A program made the translations under genes and the position numbers. Under the pieces are notes generated by a model. It was not told the origin of the DNA, ran no database searches, and worked only from the letters and a program-made list of their open reading frames with translations. From Scytonema hofmannii PCC 7110 (GTDB taxonomy: Bacteria; Cyanobacteriota; Cyanobacteriia; Cyanobacteriales; Nostocaceae), in the NCBI RefSeq assembly GCF_000346485.2, contig NZ_KQ976354.1, positions 8,213,835-8,277,834 on the forward strand: a DNA stretch of 64,000 bases, given 5' to 3'. Shown one piece after another: positions 17,755 through 26,015 of the stretch; position 1 is the first letter of the stretch, and every line of letters starts with the position of its first letter.

Positions 17755-18414
17755 ATGTTGTCATTTAATATAAAGATGAAGCATCAAAGTGATTCTGATA
17801 AAATCGGTCAATTCAATATCAGTATTCCTATCAGAGTAGGATTTTTATCAGCAATTCTTGCGGGGTTACTAACATTTTTGTTCTATTTTGCCAAGCAAAT
17901 AGATAAAAATGGTCACTATAAGGAAACTCTCAATTTTTTTGTCACTGCACTTACCGCAAGCGCAGGAGTGACTAGCGCATTTTATGCTTTTAAAAGCATA
18001 GAGCAAAGTAAGGAATCTCAGAAAATAGAAAGCACATCAGTATACATCAGTCGTTGGAATGATGTGCAATACTTACCTGTGAGAAAAACAACAACTGACA
18101 TCATTAATTTAATTAAAGAACAGCCAGATAATCAAAGAGAAAAACTTTTACTTGAATACTTAGAAACTCATCCAGACAAGAGACAAGATATTACCAATGT
18201 ATTAAATTTTTTAGAAGAAATGGCTCTTTGTATTGAAAAAGGAATTATTAAAGAAGAAATATTATATGATTTTTACAGATTTATAGTGATTGAATACTGT
18301 GAAATATTTGGAGTTCATATAGCACAAAGACGTCGGGAAAGGAAAAACGAAAGAATATTTAGAGCTTTAACAGATTTATGTGATAGATGGCACAAAAGAT
18401 GGAAGACTTTTTAA
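17755..18414 (+). CDS. DUF4760-type membrane-anchored hypothetical protein
   Basis: A 219-residue protein. Two hydrophobic segments lie at ~residues 27-48 (VGFLSAILAGLLTFLFYF) and ~60-82 (FFVTALTASAGVTSAFYAF). A long cytosolic helical part follows, with SVYISRWNDVQYLPVRKTT and a basic C-terminus (RRRERKNERIFRAL). The layout matches the DUF4760 family; its function is unknown. An alternative start is M8 at 17776. It stands alone between intergenic repeats. Confidence 0.6.
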   Translation: MLSFNIKMKHQSDSDKIGQFNISIPIRVGFLSAILAGLLTFLFYFAKQIDKNGHYKETLNFFVTALTASAGVTSAFYAFKSIEQSKESQKIESTSVYISRWNDVQYLPVRKTTTDIINLIKEQPDNQREKLLLEYLETHPDKRQDITNVLNFLEEMALCIEKGIIKEEILYDFYRFIVIEYCEIFGVHIAQRRRERKNERIFRALTDLCDRWHKRWKTF

Positions 18415-18469
18415 AAGTATTTATTGCATAAAAAATAAGCAATAAAAATATCTATTATTCCAATACTAC

Positions 18470-18552
18470 TCTCCTAAGCGGAAATTAGAACCCCGGTTTC
18501 TTTAAGAAACCGGGGTTCTGACACCTCAATTATCGTATCCCTTGCAGTACTG
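18470..18552. repeat. dispersed hairpin repeat (copy 1)
   Basis: CTAAGCGGAAATTAGAACCC leads into the palindrome CCCCGGTTTC-TTTAA-GAAACCGGGG, followed by CTGACACCTCAATTATCGTA. A second copy with the same layout is at 34775-34862. It has the form of a REP or MITE-like palindrome. Confidence 0.75.
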
Positions 18553-19002
18553 AATTCTCTTCATATATGTCTTCCTGATACCTCAAAATTCTACTGAAAA
18601 GAGACAGTAAAGGGGCAAAACTCTACAATAGTCAATATGGCTCTGACCATTGTGGGTTTTACCCGTTTACATGACAGAACTTCACATTACTGTAAGGATG
18701 ATAACGCTATGATGAACAAGATGACAACCAGCAAAAAGTATTCATGTTATGAAGGCGATACAGGGTTCTAAATCTGAACATCAAGCCTAAGATTTAGAAT
18801 TTATGCACAAAAGCGCCTACTGTTAACAGGACGAAAGGGTGTATCTCCCTTCAGACAGTGATACTTTTTATGCCAGTCAAATTTAAACAACATTAACTCT
18901 ACCTATTGTAATAGTTAATAAATATATAGGAATCCTAAATGATTTATGAAAAACTTTAAGTACCGTAGGTAGGGCTAAAGCCCACCGCAAGCTTTAGTTG
19001 GT

Positions 19003-19092
19003 GGGGTAGTCAAATTTCACGGTAATGAGGTGATGCCATTATGTGACTTATATAAACAGTATTTTTGCGATCGCTTAGGACTCAAAACCTAA
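19003..19092 (+). pseudogene. 3' remnant of a CHAT-AAA gene (duplication scar)
   Basis: The 90 bases before the first AAA-WD40 gene encode GVVKFHGNEVMPLCDLYKQY and then FCDRLGLKT-stop. This is the exact C-terminus of the intact CHAT-AAA gene ending at 25946, with a few substitutions. The spacer that follows is also shared. So a CHAT-AAA gene once preceded this AAA-WD40 gene and has been deleted except for its end. Confidence 0.85.
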
Positions 19093-19141
19093 TCCCAAAA
19101 TCCCTTAATCCAAAATCCAAAATCTAAAATCCAAAATTGGT

Positions 19142-22100
19142 ATGACACAATACCAGTATCAAGTGGGAGGAAGCCTTCCTCAAGACGCATCCACCTATGT
19201 GACTCGCCAAGCAGATCGAGAGATTTACGAAAGTTTAAAGGCGGGAGAGTTTTGTTACGTACTCAACTCGCGACAAATGGGCAAATCCAGCTTGCGAGTC
19301 CGGGTGATGGATCGATTGCAAAAAGAAGGTATTGCCTGTGCTGCTATTGATATGAGTGTTGTGGATGCAACACCAGAGCAATGGTATGCAGGAGTGATTG
19401 ATAGTATTGCGAGCAGTTTTTATTTATCCGAATTTGATATAGATGATTGGTGGGAGAGTTATCACTTACTCCCCCTACCGCAACGCTTCAGTAAGTTTCT
19501 TCAAGAAATATTATTAGAATCGATTGATACAAGTATTGTTATATTTATTGATGAAATTGACAGTATCCTGAGTTTAGAGTTTAATACCGATGACTTCTTT
19601 GCCATCATTCGTGAATGTTACAATCGACGAGCAGACCAACATGACTATCGCCGCCTTACGTTTGCAATCTTAGGTGTGACAACACCAAGAGATTTGATAA
19701 AAGATAGACAGCGAACTCCCTTCAACATCGGACGAGCAATTGATTTAACGGGATTTCAACCACAAGAAGCAGAACCCCTAGCACGAAGACTAGCTACAGT
19801 AGGCGATCCTCAAGCGTTGATGCAGTCAATACTCGATTGGACAGGCGGACAGCCCTTCCTCACCCAAAAGGTTTGTAGACTGGTAGTGCAATCTGTCCCT
19901 CACTCCCTACTCCCTACTCCCCACTCCCTACTCCCCCAATACATAGAACAACTTGTACGAAAGCACATCATTGAGAATTGGGAAGCACAGGATGAACCGG
20001 AACACCTGAAAACAATTCGCGATCGCTTGCTGCGGGCTGGAGAAAAACGCAGTGGAAGATTGCTAGGGCTGTGTCAACAAATTTTACAGCATCAAGAAGT
20101 CGTAGCCGATGATAGCCCAGAACAAACAGAACTGCGGTTAACAGGATTGGTGGTGAAACGTGATGGAAAACTGCGAATTTATAACCGCATTTATCAACAG
20201 GTGTTTAACCAAGAATGGAGCGAACAGCAATTAGAAAAACTGCGCCCCTATGCTGAAGCCCTCAACGCCTGGGTTGCATCCGAAAAGCAAAATGAATCGC
20301 GCCTCTTGCGGGGACAAACTCTGCGAGATGCCCAAAAATGGGCAACTGGTAAAAGCTTGAGTGATGTAGATTATCAATTTTTAGCTGCGAGTCAGGAGTT
20401 AGAACAGCGAGATGTGCAGAAGCGCTTGGAAGTAGAAGCACAGGCAAAAAAAGTTTTAGCAGAAGCTAACCGCAAAGCATATCAACGAATTCGGATTGGT
20501 TCGATAGTACTGGGATTAACTATAGTAGGAGTAGCCGGCTCTTTATGGTTTGCTCGATATCAATTGCAGCAAGCACAAAATATTACTCAATTAGAACGTG
20601 AAGGAACTAATGCATTAAGACAGTTTTCTGAATCGAGAGAAATCGATGCTTTGTTGTTAGCAATGCAGACTACTCAAAAGTTGAACAGTTTAGTTAAAAA
20701 AGAGAATAAAGTGTTTTTAGCAGAATATCCCACTTCTATTCCTTTATTTAGTTTACAAAGTATTCTACTCAAGATGCGAGAACGAAATCGGTTTGAAGGT
20801 CATAGCGGATGGATCAGGTGTGTCAGTTTTAGTCTGGATGGTAAAACTTTAGCGTCTGCTAGTGATGACAAAACCATCAAACTATGGGAATCTACTACAG
20901 GTAAAGAAATTACAACCCTCAGAGGGCATACTGAAAGAGTCAGGAGTATCAGTTTCAGCCCAGATGGCAAAACTTTAGCGTCTGCGAGTGATGACAAAAC
21001 TATTAAACTGTGGAATTTGACTACAAACCAAGAAATCACCACCCTCCGTAGACATACTACAGAGGTTAGGAGTATCAGTTTCAGTCCGGATGGTAAAACT
21101 TTAGCTTCTGCGAGTGCTGACAAAACCATCAAATTATGGGATCTGGCTACAAACCAAGAGATCGCTACCCTTACTGGTCATAGTAATTCTGTCAAAAGTA
21201 TTACTTTTAGTCCGGATGGCAACACTTTAGCTTCTGCGAGTGCTGACAAAACTATCAAACTCTGGAATTTGATTACAAACAAAGCGATCGCTACCCTCAG
21301 TAGTCATACAGGGGAAGTTAGGAGTATCAGTTTCAGTCCGGATGGTAAAACTTTAGCTTCCGCTAGTGATGACAAAACTATTAAACTGTGGAATTTGACT
21401 ACAAACAAAGCGATCGCTATCCTTCGTGGACACAGTGATTTTGTCAAAAGTGTGAGTTTCAGTCCAGATGGCAAAACTTTAGCTTCCGCCAGTGCTGACA
21501 GAACTGTCAAACTGTGGAGCCTTACTACACATGAACCAATCACTACCTTCAATGGACATAAAGAATGGGTGAGAAGCGTCAGTTTCAGCCCAGATGGTAA
21601 AACTTTAGCATCTGCCAGTGATGACAAAACTATTAAACTGTGGAATCTAGATACAAACAACCAAGAAATCATTACCCTCAGTGGACATATTCAAGAGGTG
21701 TTGAGTGTTAGTATTAGCCCAGATGGCAGAACTTTAGCTTCCGCCAGTGCTGACAAAACTATCAAACTATGGAATTTGACTACAAATAAAGAAATCTCTA
21801 CCCTTGCTGGTCATGGCAATTGGGTCTGGAGTATCAGTTTCAGTCCAGATGGGAAAACTTTAGCTTCCGCCAGTGCTGACAAAACTATCAAACTGTGGAA
21901 CCTTACTACAAATCAAGAAATCTTTACCCTCCGTGGACATAGTGATTCTGTTAGAAGCGTGAGTTTCAGTCCAGATGGGAAAACTTTAGCTTCCGCTAGT
22001 GCTGACAAAACTATCAAACTGTGGAACCGGGCTACAAATCAAGAAATCTCTACCCTCCGTGGACATGATGCTGAGGTCTTAAGTGTGAGTTTCAGCCCAG

Positions 22101-22627
22101 ATGGTAAAACTTTAGCTTCCGCAAGTGTTGACAGAAGCATCAAAATATGGATATTCGGTACAGATCAAGAATTTATCACACTTAAACAACATAACGATGA
22201 AGTCTTAAATGTGAGTTTCAGTGCAGATGGCAGAACTTTAGCTTCCAGCAGTTCTGACAAGACTATCAAACTCTGGAATCTCAACATTAACAAAGAAATC
22301 GCCACTCTCAGTGGTCATAGTGCTTCGGTCAGGAGCATGAGTTTCAGTCCGGATGGCAAAACTTTAGCTTCCACCAGTGATGACAGAACTATCAAACTGT
22401 GGAACCTTACTACAAATCAAGAAATTGCCACTCTCAGTGGTCATAATGATTGGGTTAACAGTGTCAGTTTCAGTCCAGATGGACAAAGCCTTGCTTCTGC
22501 TAGTAGCGACAAAGCAATTATTGTGTGGAGTATGAATCCAGACACTTTACTAGCAAAGGGTTGCAATTGGCTCAAGGGTTACTTGGTAAGCCGCCCCGAT
22601 AAACGTCGTGAGTTATGTCCTCACTAA
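19142..22627 (+). CDS. AAA-like ATPase / WD40 protein with 14 WD repeats
   Basis: A 1161-residue protein. Residues ~10-330 form an AAA_35-type ATPase with Walker A SRQMGKSS (43-50) and Walker B IVIFIDEID (~138). An effector-like helical part ends in a coiled segment (LEVEAQAKKVLAEANRKAYQ), followed by one membrane-spanning helix (~449-470). Residues ~545-1130 carry 14 WD40 repeats of about 42 residues (SPDGKTLASASDDKTIKLW), enough for two seven-bladed propellers. The ending LLAKGCNWLKGYLVSRPDKR is a common cap in cyanobacterial WD40 proteins. The in-frame segment VPHSLLPTPHSLLPQYI (~residues 252-268) is an STRR insertion. Role: probably a membrane-tethered STAND-like switch; the ligand is unknown. 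Confidence 0.88.
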   Translation: MTQYQYQVGGSLPQDASTYVTRQADREIYESLKAGEFCYVLNSRQMGKSSLRVRVMDRLQKEGIACAAIDMSVVDATPEQWYAGVIDSIASSFYLSEFDIDDWWESYHLLPLPQRFSKFLQEILLESIDTSIVIFIDEIDSILSLEFNTDDFFAIIRECYNRRADQHDYRRLTFAILGVTTPRDLIKDRQRTPFNIGRAIDLTGFQPQEAEPLARRLATVGDPQALMQSILDWTGGQPFLTQKVCRLVVQSVPHSLLPTPHSLLPQYIEQLVRKHIIENWEAQDEPEHLKTIRDRLLRAGEKRSGRLLGLCQQILQHQEVVADDSPEQTELRLTGLVVKRDGKLRIYNRIYQQVFNQEWSEQQLEKLRPYAEALNAWVASEKQNESRLLRGQTLRDAQKWATGKSLSDVDYQFLAASQELEQRDVQKRLEVEAQAKKVLAEANRKAYQRIRIGSIVLGLTIVGVAGSLWFARYQLQQAQNITQLEREGTNALRQFSESREIDALLLAMQTTQKLNSLVKKENKVFLAEYPTSIPLFSLQSILLKMRERNRFEGHSGWIRCVSFSLDGKTLASASDDKTIKLWESTTGKEITTLRGHTERVRSISFSPDGKTLASASDDKTIKLWNLTTNQEITTLRRHTTEVRSISFSPDGKTLASASADKTIKLWDLATNQEIATLTGHSNSVKSITFSPDGNTLASASADKTIKLWNLITNKAIATLSSHTGEVRSISFSPDGKTLASASDDKTIKLWNLTTNKAIAILRGHSDFVKSVSFSPDGKTLASASADRTVKLWSLTTHEPITTFNGHKEWVRSVSFSPDGKTLASASDDKTIKLWNLDTNNQEIITLSGHIQEVLSVSISPDGRTLASASADKTIKLWNLTTNKEISTLAGHGNWVWSISFSPDGKTLASASADKTIKLWNLTTNQEIFTLRGHSDSVRSVSFSPDGKTLASASADKTIKLWNRATNQEISTLRGHDAEVLSVSFSPDGKTLASASVDRSIKIWIFGTDQEFITLKQHNDEVLNVSFSADGRTLASSSSDKTIKLWNLNINKEIATLSGHSASVRSMSFSPDGKTLASTSDDRTIKLWNLTTNQEIATLSGHNDWVNSVSFSPDGQSLASASSDKAIIVWSMNPDTLLAKGCNWLKGYLVSRPDKRRELCPH
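20805..22545 (+). repeat. tandem ~126-bp coding repeats (WD40 blades)
   Basis: Fourteen near-identical units of about 42 codons inside the AAA-WD40 gene. Units 8-10 share long identical stretches at DNA level (for example around 21840-22020), showing recent amplification or gene conversion. Confidence 0.85.
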
Positions 22628-22749
22628 TAGCCGTGTGTTTCACTAAAATTTTTATAAAAATTTGTAAAAAACTTTCTGATTGCTGCGTAAAAGTAGCGAT
22701 CGCAACAGTATAAGTACAAAGCTGAAAGCTGTTTTTCAATCTCTATATA

Positions 22750-23826
22750 ATGAATAACTTCAATACTTACGGCAAAATAATGTATCTTTTTTTACGTAAA
22801 TCAGTTAATATTCGTTATCGGCAAAATCGAGTCGCTTTACCTCTGCTTGCGTCAACTTTACTAGTTAGTCTTAACTTAGGAAATATTCCCCAAGCAGGAG
22901 CAAAAGAAAAAGCGCTCTTTTTCAATTCGCCCAATAATTCTGTAGTTCATCTCAAGTCTAACGTTAAAGCAAAACCTCGCATTGCTGTACTTGATTTTGA
23001 ATACAGCAGTGTAGCTGATGAATGGAGATGGTGGTTAGACAGCAATGCTAGAGGAGTCAGTGATATCTTAATTAATAAATTAGTAGAAGGTGGTAATTTC
23101 ACTGTCGTTGAGCGTAGCAAAATTGAAGAGATTCTCAGAGAACAAAATTTTGGCGCATCTGGTAGAGTTGATGCTACAACTGCCGCTCAAATTGGGAAAA
23201 TATTAGGTGTAGATACAGTAGTCATTGGTTCAATTACAGGCTTTAATCTTGAGCAAGAAGGCGCTGGTGTCCGCGTACCTTTAGTTGGTAGAGTTGGTGG
23301 TGGAAAAGCAACAGCTAATGTAAAATTAAATATTCGATTAGTAAATACCACGACTGGCGAAATTTTGATGACTGCCGAAGGAAATGGTAAATCTAACCGA
23401 GGAGATGGTTCAATTAATATACGTGGATATGCTGTAGATACAAGTTCCCGTAAGGAAGCAAAATTATTGACAACTGCAACTGTAGATGCAATTAACCAGG
23501 TAGTCGAAAAAATTAACGCAAGTTCCACAAAATTAGCAGCTTCACCAAAATCCATACCATCAATTAATGCTTTAGTTGCTGATGTTTCTGTTAACACAGT
23601 TATCCTTAACAAAGGTACATCAGATGGTTTTCAAGCAGGAATGAAGCTATCTATTGAACGAATTACCAAAGAAGTAAAAGACCCCACAACAGGTAAGGTT
23701 ATCCGTCAAGTCACTCAATCGATTGGTACTATCGAAATTACAGAAGTTGATGCTCAATCAAGTGTGGCTAAAATTATTGCAGGTCGAGGATTTAAAATTG
23801 GGGATGTAGCGAAACCTGCTCAGTAA
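22750..23826 (+). CDS. CsgG/HfaB-family protein, probably exported
   Basis: A 358-residue protein. An N-terminal hydrophobic segment (ALPLLASTLLVSLNLGNIPQAGA, ~residues 29-51) looks like a signal peptide, making the true start perhaps at an internal Met (residue 11). Residues ~75-250 match the CsgG fold: KPRIAVLDFEYSSV, DILINKLVEGGNFTVVERSKI, EQNFGASGRVDATTAAQIGKILGVDTVVIGSITGFN. The C-terminal ~90 residues (VNTVILNKGTSDGFQAGMKLSI) are a FlgT-like beta domain. In E. coli CsgG forms the curli secretion pore; cyanobacterial homologues are uncharacterised. It is placed between an AAA-WD40 gene and a CHAT-AAA gene on the same strand. Confidence 0.85.
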   Translation: MNNFNTYGKIMYLFLRKSVNIRYRQNRVALPLLASTLLVSLNLGNIPQAGAKEKALFFNSPNNSVVHLKSNVKAKPRIAVLDFEYSSVADEWRWWLDSNARGVSDILINKLVEGGNFTVVERSKIEEILREQNFGASGRVDATTAAQIGKILGVDTVVIGSITGFNLEQEGAGVRVPLVGRVGGGKATANVKLNIRLVNTTTGEILMTAEGNGKSNRGDGSINIRGYAVDTSSRKEAKLLTTATVDAINQVVEKINASSTKLAASPKSIPSINALVADVSVNTVILNKGTSDGFQAGMKLSIERITKEVKDPTTGKVIRQVTQSIGTIEITEVDAQSSVAKIIAGRGFKIGDVAKPAQ

Positions 23827-23844
23827 CAAACACACTAACACTTC

Positions 23845-23930
23845 CTCTTTCCTCTGCGTACTCTGTGCCTCTGCGGTTAAATAAATTACTTTTTAACCGC
23901 AGAGGCGCAGAGAGCACAGAGAGAAGAGTA
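23845..23930. repeat. dispersed REP-like palindrome (copy 1)
   Basis: CTCTGCGGTTAAATAAATTA faces TTTTTAACCGCAGAGGCGCAG: a long imperfect hairpin. Copy 2 is at 48241-48318, and shorter relatives are at 10776-10808, 38285-38310 and 49600-49635. Confidence 0.75.
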
Positions 23931-23963
23931 GAGATGCGAGCGCAATGACGCACCCTACAAGAT

Positions 23964-24075
23964 TTAAAATTCTACATTTTCTTCAAGAGCTTGGCGTAGA
24001 TCGTATTGCGTTTGTAAATTCAACCAAAACTGAGCGCTGTTACCAAAATAGCGACAAACATAATCTTTATAGAGT
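23964..24075 (-). pseudogene. HigA-like antitoxin remnant
   Basis: The minus strand reads GNSAQFWLNLQTQYDLRQAL, then EENVEF and a stop, which is the conserved end of HigA-family XRE antitoxins. The helix-turn-helix part is absent upstream. It is a short scrap left in the spacer before the CHAT-AAA gene. Confidence 0.55.
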
Positions 24076-24254
24076 TTCCTCCCCTGCCAAGGTATAAATT
24101 TATCAGCGTCCATCCGCGTTCATCTGCGGTTAATTATTTCTTCCCATACCTCACAAAGGTGAAAATTGCGATAAAAACTGAACTAGAAGCTAGGTACAAA
24201 ATAAGACAGGCATAATATTATTGTTATCTAATTCCCAGTCCCCCACCCAGCAAT

Positions 24255-25946
24255 GTGAAAAAAATCCTGATTTTATCAGCCAATCCAACAGACACATCCA
24301 AGCTGCGCTTAGATGAGGAAGTGCGGGAAATTCAAGCAGGGCTAGAAAGAGCCAAGAGACGCGAGCAATTTGAAATTATCTGTAAATGGGCAATTCGCCC
24401 AGATGACTTGCGGCGTGCATTACTAGACCACGAACCACAAATCGTTCATTTTTCCGGTCATGGTACGGGAACAGATGGCTTAGCCCTTGAGAATAACTTA
24501 GGAGAAACGCAACTAGTCAGCACCGATGCACTAGCACGATTGTTTAAGTTGTTTAAAGGAAAAATTGAGTGTGTGTTGCTGAACGCCTGCTATTCCGAAC
24601 TGCAAGCCAAGGCGATTTATCAACACGTAGACTATGTAGTAGGTATGACTCAAGCGCTAGGAGATAGAGCAGCAATTGAATTTGCCATCGGGTTTTATGA
24701 TGCTCTGGGTGCAGGTAGAACCATAGAAGATGCTTACGAGTTTGGCTGTACCTCCATCGATTTGGAAGGAATTTCAGAATCATCAACCCCTGTTTTAAAA
24801 ACTCGGAAGAAAACCAGGGCTTCATCCACAAGCAAAAAGAAAGTTCCTCAAAATAACTTATCACAACACACAACAGACACCCATGAATCTCAGCAGTCAT
24901 CTACAAAAGTCACTCCAGCCCTATCTTTAGAAGAACCACAAGGTCAAGTTCCCCTAGAATCTGCCTTTTACGTTGAACGTCCACCCATTGAAGCCGACTG
25001 TTACGAAACAATTCTCAGACCAGGTGCATTGATTCGCGTTAAAGCACCAAGGCAAATGGGTAAATCTTCCTTAATGACACGAATTTTACACCACGCAACA
25101 GAGCAAGGCTATCAAGCAGCATCTTTAAATTTCCAAGAAGCAGATACAGAGTTTCTTGGCGATACAGACCAATTCTTACGATGGTTTTGTGCCAGTATCA
25201 GCGATCGCTTAAATTTACCAGACAAACTTGAAGATTATTGGAAGGGCGTTTTAGGCACTAAAAACAAATGTACTAAATACTTCCAAGGATATTTGTTATC
25301 TGCATTAAATAACCCTATTGTCTTGGGATTAGATGAAGTCGATGAAGTATTTAAACATCCACAGATTGCAGCAGATTTTTTTGGGTTACTGCGTTCTTGG
25401 CATGAGCGCTCAAAAAACGAGCCTGCTTGGAAACAACTGCGGTTAATTATTGTACATTCAAAGGAAGTTTACATCCCACTCAATATCAATCAATCACCTT
25501 TCAATGTAGGATTGCCCATAGAACTACCAGCTTTAACACAGGAACAAGTGAAAGATTTGATAAATCGTCACGGGCTGAATTGGACTGCACAAGAAATCAC
25601 TCAACTGATGCGACTTGTGGGAGGTCATCCCTACTTAGTACGTGTTGCATTGTATCAAATTGCTCGTGACAGAATGACTTTAGAAAAGCTTCAGCAAGTA
25701 GCGCCCACTGAAGAAGGACCATACAGCGACCACCTGCGTCGTCATCTACTAAATTTACAAGAAGATGAACAATTACTCCAAGCAGCTAAACAAGTGTTTG
25801 CCGCAGATGATTATGTCAACATTGGTACAACGGAGGCGTTTAAACTCCGCAGTATGGGGGTAGTCAAATTTTACGGTAATGAGGTAATGCCATTATGTGA
25901 CTTATATAAACAGTATTTTTGCGATCGCTTAGGACTCAAAACCTAA
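24255..25946 (+). CDS. CHAT protease-AAA ATPase fusion protein
   Basis: A 563-residue protein starting with GTG at 24255 (the ATG two bases earlier is followed at once by a stop). Residues 1-~165 are a CHAT caspase-like domain with the catalytic pair His69 (HFSGHG) and Cys112 (LLNACYS). A basic/serine-rich linker (~185-225) leads to an AAA_35 domain: Walker A PRQMGKSSLM (~262), IVLGLDEVDEVF as Walker B (~355), and a C-terminal helical part ending LYKQYFCDRLGLKT. CHAT domains are proteases in NLR-like and gasdermin/caspase-type systems. The gene lies 69 bp before a second AAA-WD40 gene on the same strand, strongly suggesting a shared module of protease-switch and WD40 sensor. Confidence 0.88.
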   Translation: MKKILILSANPTDTSKLRLDEEVREIQAGLERAKRREQFEIICKWAIRPDDLRRALLDHEPQIVHFSGHGTGTDGLALENNLGETQLVSTDALARLFKLFKGKIECVLLNACYSELQAKAIYQHVDYVVGMTQALGDRAAIEFAIGFYDALGAGRTIEDAYEFGCTSIDLEGISESSTPVLKTRKKTRASSTSKKKVPQNNLSQHTTDTHESQQSSTKVTPALSLEEPQGQVPLESAFYVERPPIEADCYETILRPGALIRVKAPRQMGKSSLMTRILHHATEQGYQAASLNFQEADTEFLGDTDQFLRWFCASISDRLNLPDKLEDYWKGVLGTKNKCTKYFQGYLLSALNNPIVLGLDEVDEVFKHPQIAADFFGLLRSWHERSKNEPAWKQLRLIIVHSKEVYIPLNINQSPFNVGLPIELPALTQEQVKDLINRHGLNWTAQEITQLMRLVGGHPYLVRVALYQIARDRMTLEKLQQVAPTEEGPYSDHLRRHLLNLQEDEQLLQAAKQVFAADDYVNIGTTEAFKLRSMGVVKFYGNEVMPLCDLYKQYFCDRLGLKT

Positions 25947-26015
25947 TCCCAAAATCAAAATCTAAAACCCAAAACCCCTTAATCCAAAATCCAAAATCTA
26001 AAATCCAAAATTGGT

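Noticed and set aside
20800-21672. Minus-strand frames within the WD40 array (20800-21132, 21304-21672)
   Set aside because: Repetitive antisense translations of the 126-bp WD40 units.
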